In this document: one piece after another, positions 55,233-63,076 of the stretch
How the letters are laid out: every line of letters begins with the position of its first letter
How positions within the stretch are numbered: the stretch's first letter is position 1
Notes under the pieces: generated by a model
What the model was told of the DNA's origin: nothing
Databases searched by the model: none
Seen by the model: only the letters and a program-made list of their open reading frames with translations
Made by a program: the position numbers and the translations under genes
Source: Scilla litardierei
Lineage: Eukaryota > Streptophyta > Magnoliopsida > Asparagales > Asparagaceae
Assembly (NCBI GenBank): GCA_030789695.1
Contig: CM061142.1
Coordinates: 607,733,659-607,797,658, forward strand
DNA: 64,000 bases
Reading direction: 5' to 3'

Positions 55233-55471
55233 GGTTTGGCCATCAGCACTTTCCAGGTCATCTTGGTCACAACTATTGTTGGAGGTAATTAAACATTATC
55301 AACAAAGTTGTGCTTCAAGATATACATCCTTTTTACTATTGACGGTCGCTAACTGAAGTTTGTGTTTTTGCCAGTGTTATTACATGAGTACTTCCCTACG
55401 TTCATAGAACGAATTATCATGTTTACACCATTGATTGGGTTACCCTTACTACTCTTCTTTGTGCAAGCCCA
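55233..55471 (+). pseudogene. Captured fragment of a BASS-family transporter gene (two exons)
   Basis: BASS proteins are plastid sodium-coupled metabolite transporters of the bile acid:sodium symporter family. Exon-like segment 55233-55284 follows a TTTTTCCTTCAG acceptor and encodes GLAISTFQVILVTTIVG. It ends at GT. The next segment, 55375-55471, encodes HEYFPTFIERIIMFTPLIG. After a one-base shift the residues TTLLCASP follow, and it ends at a GTAAGT donor. STFQV...VG-x-L-x-HE-FFP...E-x-I...TPLIG...TTLLCASP is the pattern I know from BASS1-like proteins. No other exon of the gene is found nearby, so this is a fragment, with the frameshift showing decay. Confidence 0.7.
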
Positions 55472-55739
55472 GTAAGTCTGTTAACTTTCTTTTGAAGTAC
55501 AACCGCAATAGAAATGGTGATGCTTTAGTTGACAAAATTATGAAGTGCTAACTCACATATACATGTGAATTAGGAGTTATTATTAGTAGTTATGTGGTTT
55601 TTGATATTTTTTATGCTTTTATTTCTTGCTGCTCAATTCAACGGTTAATTGCATGTGGATAATTGCACAAATAACTCTCGAATTCATTTGTAAGAATAAA
55701 TAGATTTGGTGAATAAAAAACCTTTAGTTGACATCTCCT
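55472..55739. other. Short AT-rich stretch, no gene
   Basis: It continues directly from the BASS exon donor and may be its captured intron. Confidence 0.45.
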
Positions 55740-55990
55740 ATTAAAGGTTGCAAGAATGACATGAGGCCGAGCTCTACCTTAAATCACTCAGCAATCGGGT
55801 CATCGCCCTTGAGATCAGGTTCGATCAGGCTTTCGACCCGAAGATCACTGACATCGATGGGAAGCAACAGTGGATGACAGAGTTCAGTGGGAAATGGATG
55901 GCGGAGGCGAAAGTCGGGGAGGAGAGGAACGACTAATGGATGGTGGCCATGTGGCAGGCCTCCGATGAAGGCCAGGACTGGCGGAGATGA
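55740..55990 (+). pseudogene. Coding-like GC-richer fragment of unknown origin
   Basis: One frame reads HEAELYLKSLSNRVIALEIRF, DQAFDPKITDIDGKQQWMTE and FSGKWMAEAKVGEERND before a TAA, then WMVAMWQASDEGQDWRR. Base composition is more GC-rich than either side, with many charged residues and a Trp-rich tail, so it looks like an exon remnant. There is no family I can name. Confidence 0.35.
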
Positions 55991-56774
55991 GGGTGGTCAA
56001 ACCATGCTGTCGGCCACTGATTAAATAAGCAAACTACATTTTCCTTACTTTGAGGTATTTAAATCTGTGTCAAAGCTTTGATCTTCTTACTGTAATGTTG
56101 AGTTTTTAAATATAAATTAGCAAAAAAATTTTATTTCTTAGTTAAAATTAAGATGATATTGGGGGTGATTGAGCAAGCTACATTTTCAGTTTTTTATTGT
56201 CATTAGGGTTACGCTATGGTGTTTTATTGTCATTGGCGGGAGAAAGACAGCCTATGACCGTCGGGCCAAGGGGGAAATAAAACGGGAGTTTGATCCCCTA
56301 GCCACAGCTCATGCCCTATCGTTGACATTGAGTCCTTGCGCATGGGAACGGCTTGGAGGAAATGTTGGGTGCTATCATTGAGGCCTTAATGCTCTCGGTT
56401 GCGGAGGGTGTTGGACATGGCCCACCGTCCGAAACTGGGCAGACCTAGCGTATCATCCTGGGCTTCGACCGGAATATCGAGCTCATGGGATGCTAGGTAC
56501 CACTATTAGAGGCACTGTCTCACCCTGGGTCGAGTCAAATATCAAGTGTCATGAGTGCTCTAGCCCGTGTTAGCGGGGATTCATTTCTTGTCTTTTTCAT
56601 TTCTTTCCGTTATTTCTACACTACCCACACATATCATCCGCGTAGCTCTCACAAAACCTAGGCGAGGCTGGTAGCCATCAAGCCATCCACCTCCCTGTGT
56701 TCGGTATACCCGCACCCTACACTAACCGTGCACTTGCGGTAAAACGACACCGCACCCAAACTGTAAACGGGGTG
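55991..56774. other. Stretch without a recognised gene, right border of the foreign block
   Basis: The left half is AT-rich. From about 56210 to 56770 the sequence is balanced and non-repetitive in this window. Similarity to the U1 repeat unit starts abruptly at about 56774, inside stem-loop IV of U1 copy 8. Confidence 0.55.
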
Positions 56775-56935
56775 CCGGTCACGCGCGCGTGTGCGTACCC
56801 CCTCAGCATCAAATTATGACGTCCACTCTCCCACTTGGGGAGATGGTAGGCCCACACACCTCCAGAGTTCAACGATGGCCATCAACCTTGGCATGCGCCT
56901 TCTTGATCACCCAATGACCTCGTTCAGGTAAGTAT
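56774..56935 (-). ncRNA. U1: U1 snRNA, array copy 8, degenerate
   Basis: The 5' end ATACTTACCTG is kept but is followed by AACGAGG. Stem-loop I loop GATCAAGAAG is kept. In stem-loop II the U1A-type motif is lost (ATCGTTGAACTCTGG in place of ATTGCACTC). The Sm region reads ATAATTTGATGC. Stem-loop IV is diverged (GGGGGTACGCACACGCGCG, then TGACCGGC). It lies at the border of the foreign block. It is almost certainly a pseudogene. Confidence 0.9.
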
Positions 56936-56955
56936 GGATCAAGGTTAGCCGTGCA

Positions 56956-57011
56956 TTTTATTTTAAACCCATCTCACCCCTTCTAATCACCCCACACTGT
57001 CGATGTGGGAC
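56956..57011 (-). promoter_or_regulatory. U1 copy 8 promoter
   Basis: USE GTCCCACATCG at 57011-57001 and TTTAAAATAAAA at 56967-56956, 33 bp apart, minus strand. The promoter is better preserved than the gene. Confidence 0.8.
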
Positions 57012-58098
57012 GAAACCCTGGTTTCACTGGCTTTCTACAATCCGCACACACCCAATCCTCCAAGACCACATTTGGACACAGATTACCACGTATGAGTTAG
57101 GTTCATGGGACAACAATAAGCAAATGCCTTACAAAAATAAAAAATGTAATCTGATTAACTGAAACTTAATTTGAGCTTGTGACTATGTGGGCGTGGAAAC
57201 ACCTCTATTTGGTCAAATTTGGCCATAAACATAAAAGGAAAAAAACATCTTGCATAGTGACATTTGCCTACATACCTAGATTGCCATGTTGAAGTCATCT
57301 ATAAATGCAAAGCTGCTAACATAGTTAAGAGGGAAACTAAAAAAACAAACGTATTGCAATAATCCATCTAATCAATTAAACTCAAGGATGAATATAACCT
57401 ACAAGAAAAGGATTCAAACTTTCTTACGGGTAAAAAACCAAACAAAAACGTTAACAAGATTATACCTCAACGTTCTGCACCGATCCATGCTCCCCAAAGA
57501 TTTGTAACTTGAATTACGTTAATCTAAACTAATCTAAGATGAATGTAACTCACGTGATTAAAATGAAGCCGAAAATTAGAGAAAAACTAATAACATCATC
57601 GATTAGAGATATTAAACTAGAAGAAAATGATAGAACAGTAAGATTAAACTATTTAGCCCAATAAACAATATTGTTGTTTAAAGATATTTACCAGGGAAAA
57701 AGTTAACTGGAATGCCTAGCATTTATAGTTAGAAATTGAAGGGGTTTTGGGTATTTACTTTTCAAATATTTCTTATTTTAAAATTTACCATACAAGCCTA
57801 TCATATTAGTTAAATACGTTTCGAACAACTTGATGCAAATTGAAAACCAAATCTTTAGGGTGAAGAACCCAAAAGGCCCAAATATTATGGAAAATAAAGT
57901 TTGAAAATCCCACTTAATTTAGCTGGAATGAAAAATCTTCTAGCAAACTCCGTTTAACTAAAATGAGTAATCCTTAGACTAAGTAGCAATGTTACATGGA
58001 GCATACTATGTTAAGGATTGCATGAAACAGTTGAAGTGATGGATAGATGAAGTAAGGACTAAGACAGGGGCCAATAATATATTTAGATTAAGGATTGG

Positions 58099-58257
58099 GC
58101 AGGGCCGCGCGTGCGCGTACCCCCTCTACAACAAATTATGACGTCCACTCTCCCACTTGGGGAGATGGTAAGCCCATGCACCTCCAGAGTGCAATGGAGG
58201 CCATGAACCTAGGCCTGGGCCTTCTTGATCACCCAATGACCCCGTCCAGGTAAGTAT
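58099..58257 (-). ncRNA. U1: U1 spliceosomal snRNA, array copy 9
   Basis: A 159-nt copy with ATACTTACCTGGACGGGG, GATCAAGAAG, ATTGCAC with intact stem-loop II, stem-loop III CTCCCCAAGTGGGAG, Sm region ATAATTTGTTG and stem-loop IV GGGGGTACGCGCACGCGCGG with a CCCTGC end. Its TATA box (TATAAAATA) is the most canonical of the array. No clear defect is seen, so it is a candidate active gene. Confidence 0.94.
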
Positions 58258-58280
58258 GGATCAAGGTTAGCCGTGCATCT

Positions 58281-58333
58281 TATTTTATACACATCTCACC
58301 CCATCTAATCTACTCACAATATCGATGTGGGAC
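58281..58333 (-). promoter_or_regulatory. U1 copy 9 promoter (USE and TATA)
   Basis: USE GTCCCACATCG at 58333-58323 and TATAAAATA at 58289-58281, 33 bp apart, minus strand. Confidence 0.9.
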
Positions 58334-59424
58334 TAAACCCTCGTTTCACTGGTTTTCTGCAATCCGCACACACCCAATCTTCCAAGACAACATTTGGACA
58401 CAAATTACCACGTAGGAGTTAGGTTCATGGGGCAACAATAAACAAATACCTTACAAAGATGAAAAATGTATTCTGATTAACTGAAACTTAATTTGTGCTT
58501 GTGACTATGTGGGCGTGGAAACACCTCTACTTGGTCAAATTTGGCCAAGAAAATAAAAGGGAAAAAACGACTTGCATAGTAACATTTGCCTACATACCTA
58601 GATTGCCATGTTGAAGTCATCTATAAAAAGCAAAGCTGGTAACATAGTTAAGATGAAAACTAAAAAAAACAAACGCATTGCAACAATCCATCTAACCAAT
58701 TAAACTCAAAGATGAATATAACCTTCATGAAATGGATTCAAACTTTCTTATGGGGAAAAAAGCAAAACATAAACGTTAACAAGATTATACCTCAGCTTTC
58801 TGCTCCGATCCATGATCCCCAAAGATTTGTAACTTGATTTACGTTAATCTAAACTAATCTAAGATGAAAGTAACTCACGTGATTAAAAATGAAGCCGAAA
58901 ATTTGAGAAAAACTAATAACATCATCGATTAGAGATATTAAACTAGAAGAAAATGGTAGAACGATAAGATTAAACTAGATAGCCCGATACACAATATTTT
59001 AGTTTAAATTTATTTACTAGGGAAAAAGTTAACTGGATTGCTTAGCATTTATATTTAGAAATTGAAGGGGTTTTGGATATTTACTTTTCAAATATTTCTC
59101 ATTTTGAAATTTACCATATACGCCTATCATATTATTTAAATACGTTTCGAACAACTTGATGCAAATTGAAAACCAAATCTTTCGGTTGAAAAACCCAAAA
59201 GGCCAAAATATTATGGAAAATAAAGTTTGAAAATCCCACTTAATTTGTCTGGAATGAAAAATCTTCTAGCAAACTCTGTTAAACTAAAATGAGTAATCTT
59301 TAGACTAAGTAGCAATGTTACATGGATCTTACTATATTAAAGATCGCGTGAAACAGTTGAAGTGATAGATAGATGAAGTCAGGACTAAGACATGGGCCAA
59401 TAATATATTTAGATTAAGGATTGG

Positions 59425-59576
59425 GTGGGGGCCGTGCGTGCGCGTATCCCCTCTGCAACAAATTATGACGTCCACTCCCCCACATGGGGAGATGGTAGGT
59501 CCACACGCCTCCATGGAGGCCATGAACCTAGGCCTGTGCATTCTTGATCACCCAATGACCCCGTCCAGGTAAGTAT
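59425..59576 (-). ncRNA. U1: U1 snRNA, array copy 10, stem-loop II deleted
   Basis: A 152-nt copy. The 5' end, GATCAAGAAT-type loop I, stem-loop III and Sm region are present. Stem-loop II reads GGCCTCCATGGAGGCG: the whole loop with the ATTGCAC U1A-type site is deleted, leaving only the closing arms. Stem-loop IV has one change in each arm. Tekay copy B is inserted 24 bp beyond its USE. It is probably non-functional. Confidence 0.93.
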
Positions 59577-59599
59577 GGATCAAGGTTAGCCGTGCATCT

Positions 59600-59652
59600 T
59601 ATTTTATACATATCTCACCCCATCTAATCTCCCCACACTGTCGATGTGGGAC
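59600..59652 (-). promoter_or_regulatory. U1 copy 10 promoter (USE and TATA)
   Basis: USE GTCCCACATCG at 59652-59642 and TATAAAATA at 59608-59600, 33 bp apart, minus strand. Sequence beyond the USE is replaced by the Tekay B LTR from 59677. Confidence 0.88.
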
Positions 59653-60018
59653 TAAACCCTTGTTTCACTGGTTTTCTGTCACGCCCCGCTTCCCAAAAGT
59701 ACGGAGGCGAAGCGTGACTAAGGCCCGCTTAGGCCGGGGCTGAGAGCCCAGACCCAATAAGCGTCTGTGGTATTCCAAAACGAAGGAACAGGTCCCTGCA
59801 AGTTAGTACGGAACAATAAAAGTACTGAAAGGAACGAGCATATCATTTTATTCCAAACATAATCATCCAAAGTACTGAGAGTCTAAAAACGCCCGAAGGG
59901 CTACAACTGCAGAAAATGGAACTACCGGTGCAAGCACCCAACCTAGTCAAGAAAACAAAAGGTGCAACACACCCAATCTAATCCGGAACAGAAACTCTGG
60001 AACAGCAACGAGAGGCCT

Positions 60019-60114
60019 CTAACTCTGGTCCTCCTCTGGATCGTACTCTGGATCAATGTCCTCCGGCTCCCCGTCTGCTGGCAAGTCTGCCTCGTCGACG
60101 TACTCCGGCTCAAC
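60019..60114 (-). other. Short acidic reading frame in the Tekay B LTR
   Basis: Thirty-one codons plus TAG (VEPEYVDEADLPADGEPEDI and following YDPEEDQS). It has the same length, frame and stop as 15710-15805 in copy A. It may be an exon of an LTR transcript or conserved non-coding DNA. Confidence 0.35.
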
Positions 60115-60115
60115 A

Positions 60116-60154
60116 CCTGACGTACAGCACCAAAGAAGGAAACTGTACGTCAGG
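60116..60154 (-). repeat. Inverted repeat of the Tekay B LTR
   Basis: CCTGACGTACA and TGTACGTCAGG pair across a 17-base loop. Counterpart of 15670-15708. Confidence 0.8.
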
Positions 60155-60499
60155 TAAAGTCTACAAAAAGTGGTAAGACTCTACTGCAAGTGTATCAACT
60201 TTTAGACAAAGATTTACTGGTTGATTAGCATGCTGGGGTTATAACTGAGTAACAAAAAGAAATAACGCAGCAGAAAAGTAAAGCGTAGCAAGTAGTAGTC
60301 GTAGCGTGTGCTACCAACTACGGGACTAACCTACAGGTGTCAAGACAAGTCAGGACGTGACGGGACAAGACGAGACAAGACAAGTGAGACACGGAAGGGT
60401 CCATGCCTTACGGTTCGAGGGGGATCAGGCCCTCTTGCCGTGCGCACGCTAAACCCAACCCCAAACCCCAAGAATGACAAGACAAGACAAGCACGACAA

Positions 60500-60785
60500 G
60501 GGATCACTCGCTCTAGCTTGGCAAGTGCCCTATTGCCCTCTGGGCTGTGTATCACGTCAAGGGATCACCCACTCACTGGTGAGTGCCCAAATGCCCTCTG
60601 GGCTGTGTATCAATACAAGGGATCACTCTCTCTAGCTTGGAGAGTGCCCTATTGCTCGCAGGCTGTGTATCAGTACAAGGTATCACCCACTCACTGATGA
60701 GTGCCCTATTGCCCGCAGGCTGTGTATCAGTACAATGGATCACTCTCTCTAGCTTGGAGAGTGCCCTATTGCCCGCAGGCTGTGC
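60500..60785 (-). repeat. Tandem subrepeat inside the Tekay B LTR, five units
   Basis: Units of 58-60 bp begin GGATCAC at about 60501, 60562, 60620, 60680 (as TATCAC) and 60738. CTAGCTTGG-bearing units alternate with ACTCACTG(G/A)-bearing units, suggesting dimer-wise expansion. Copy A has three units. Confidence 0.88.
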
Positions 60786-61599
60786 AAGACGAGATGGGAC
60801 GTGACAGAACAGGAAGGGTTATTCTAGGGTGTCCACACACACGCACACACATGATAGCCCTACGATGTCAAAAGTTGTTGTTGTCAGGCTCAGACTTCGT
60901 CGTCAAGTCTGAGCCGTCAGGGGTCGTCCCAGACACTATCATTTCACGTCCAGTTCTATTTGTTCACAGTTATCAGTTCTAACCAACTAAGGCCTAAGCA
61001 CGGCCAAAAGTGCAAGTGGGATACACTTGCCTGCGATGGCGAGTGTGTCGTCCTCTCGAAGCATCTCGTCCAAGCGTCTCGTCTGTGGAAGTCCGTCTGA
61101 AATAGCGCCACGCGACGGTGTCAGGTCTCGTTTTCAGAAATTCCTATTAGGGTTCGTTTCTATGTTATCGGGACTATCCTATTCGTCAAAAGTCACATTT
61201 TGATATTTCAGCCTAATCGACGATCTATCCTATGTGCACAGTCAAAAAGTATCTTCGTCGATTCTAGATTTGTACAACGTTTTACTGGTGCCGGAAAGAA
61301 ATTTTATTTCAAATTGTCGACTTTTAATTTAGGGTTCAATCAGCTATTGTGGGGGTTTCTACGAGTTCGGGGGACCAACCTTTACCGGAGTTCGTCGTAG
61401 GATGGAAGTCGTGTCTGAACGGAGAACTCCTCAGCGTCAAATCTGGTCCACGCACGATTTCCCAAAAGCTGAAACTTGCGACGAAGGCCTACGACGTGTC
61501 GTAATGTCGTAGACGACATTTCCACGAAGTAGAACACCCAAGTGGGGCCCACAGCAGTGCTAGGGGTCAATGGGGGACCCACTACACTTCTGGAGAACT

Positions 61600-62130
61600 T
61601 GGGGGGCCCACGGTGGCAAGCGTTGCGACGGATGTGAGGTTGCAACGAAGATCATCGGTCGCAGCTAGCCGGTGCGGGGGTTTCTCTCGGTCAGACCGAG
61701 AGGAGCTCTCGGTAGGGCGACTTGCAGCGCAGCGGAGGCGGGGCTTGGTGCGGAGCGAGGGGTTCCCTCGTTCAGACCGAGCGGATCTCTCGGTCGGACA
61801 CAGCGGGTGCGGGCTGTGCAGCGCTTGGGGGCGATGCGGAGCGGGCTCTCGGTCGGTGCGGGCGAAGTCTTTGGTCGGGCGCTTGGGCGGGGGTTGCAAC
61901 GAAGCGGGGTGCGGAGCGGAGCGGGGTGCGGGCGTTACCTTCGGTCGTAGCGGGCGGATGCGGGCGGTCTCTTCGGTCGCAGCGGGGCGCTGCGGGTTGC
62001 AACGTTGCAACGTTGCAACGTTGCAACGTTGCGGAGCGGGGGCGGATGCGGGCGATGGCCTCGGTCAGACCGAGGAAATGCGGGGCGATCCGTCGGTCGG
62101 GCACGGGGCGGTTGCTGCAACGTTGCGACG
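61600..62130. repeat. GC-rich low-complexity segment with short repeats
   Basis: Words CGGTCAGACCGA, TCTCGGTCGG and GGGTGCGG recur at irregular intervals. At 61997-62032 the self-complementary octamer GTTGCAAC is repeated four times. Long open frames on both strands are by-products of this composition; I support no gene. Confidence 0.75.
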
Positions 62131-62792
62131 AAGTTTGGGGGGTGTTTTTGACGGCTAGGTTTTGGGTGGCTGCGAAAATAAACTTGCCTAGGGTTTATTT
62201 AAATAGAAAAGAAGGTTAGGGCTAGGTCTAGGGTTTTAGAAATAATTAAAAATAGATTTAAAAATTAATTACAACAATTTCTCTCGTCTCTCCCTCACGC
62301 AAGGATCTGTGTGGCTAAAAAATATGAGACTTGGTCAAAAATTATTTTAGCGAGTTATATTATAATAGAAATTTTATTATAATTAAAATACTTTTAAAAG
62401 TAGGTTTTAAAATTAGTTAAAACTTAGTCAAAAATGGAAAATCGGTCAAATTAAGTCCAAAAATTGTAAAATAAATATTGAGGTGATCGGGGCGACGAAA
62501 GAAAGAGAACAAAGAAGACAGATCTAAATTTCGACGTCGAGAGACGAAACTAAAAATAGAAACGTCTCGCGTCAAAACAGAAATTCGTGACGTCACATCA
62601 AATAAGATAGAATCGCGGAAGAATGGCTCGAGAAATGTCGTTCCAAAATAGTTCCACAATCAAATACTCTCAGAGACGATCACAACGACATATCACACAA
62701 AAATGTTCAAAATCAAATAGAGTATAAAATAAACACGTGCACGGTCAAAAACACGTGCACAAAGAAAGTACGATCGGAAACCGACCGTTACA

Positions 62793-62808
62793 TCCTCCCC
62801 AACTTAGA
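62793..62808 (-). promoter_or_regulatory. Polypurine tract of Tekay copy B
   Basis: On the minus strand, AAGTTGGGGAGGA directly precedes the LTR start TGTAACGG. Confidence 0.78.
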
Positions 62809-62833
62809 AATGATTCTGTCCTCGGAATCAACA

Positions 62834-63076
62834 TCAAGCACCGCTGGGAAAAAGATGCGGGAAGCGCTCTCTCATATCATCCTCACACTCCCAGGTGGAC
62901 TCTCCAGGTGATCCGTGACGCCACATCACTCTCACCAGGTCGACTATCTTATTCCTCAACTGCTTCTGTCGACGGTCCAAGATCTGCACAGGCTGCTGGT
63001 CATATGTTAGGTCCGGGCGAACTGTAATCTCTGAGAAATCAACCGTGTGCGACGGATCACTGACGTACCGACGTAG
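62834..63076 (-). pseudogene. Tekay copy B chromodomain
   Basis: This is the minus-strand frame from after the TAG at 63079-63077 to a TGA at 62836-62834. It reads LRRYVSDPSHTVDFSEITVRP, then the chromodomain core VQILDRRQKQLRNK...LVRVMWRHG...STWECEDDMRE. The domain is the same as in copy A (3741-3950). TCG at the codon equal to copy A's stop at 3738 shows that copy A, not B, mutated there. The C-terminus differs from copy A (RFPHLFPSGA against HYPFLF). Confidence 0.88.

Larger units (their letters stand above)
56775..59676 (-). repeat. U1 snRNA tandem array, segment 3 (copies 8 to 10)
   Basis: About 2.2 units, with equivalent U1 points 1,322 and 1,319 bp apart. These units share TATAAAAT-type TATA boxes and diverge more from copies 1-6 than those do from one another. 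Tekay copy B cuts the array at 59677. The spacer has no protein gene. Confidence 0.95.
59677..62792 (-). repeat. 3' LTR of Tekay copy B (3,116 bp)
   Basis: On the minus strand it starts TGTAACGGTCGG (62792) and ends GCGGGGCGTGACA (59677). It is alignable with copy A at both ends and through the subrepeat, inverted repeat and acidic frame. Its GC-rich middle (61600-62130) differs strongly from copy A. Confidence 0.92.

Noticed and set aside
60500..60785. Regular 58-60 bp repeat as a CRISPR-like array
   Set aside because: Units are contiguous tandem repeats without unique spacers, inside a plant LTR.
61613..62219. Several long overlapping frames on both strands of the copy B LTR
   Set aside because: They come from GC-rich short repeats without stops, differ between copies, and have no recognisable motif.
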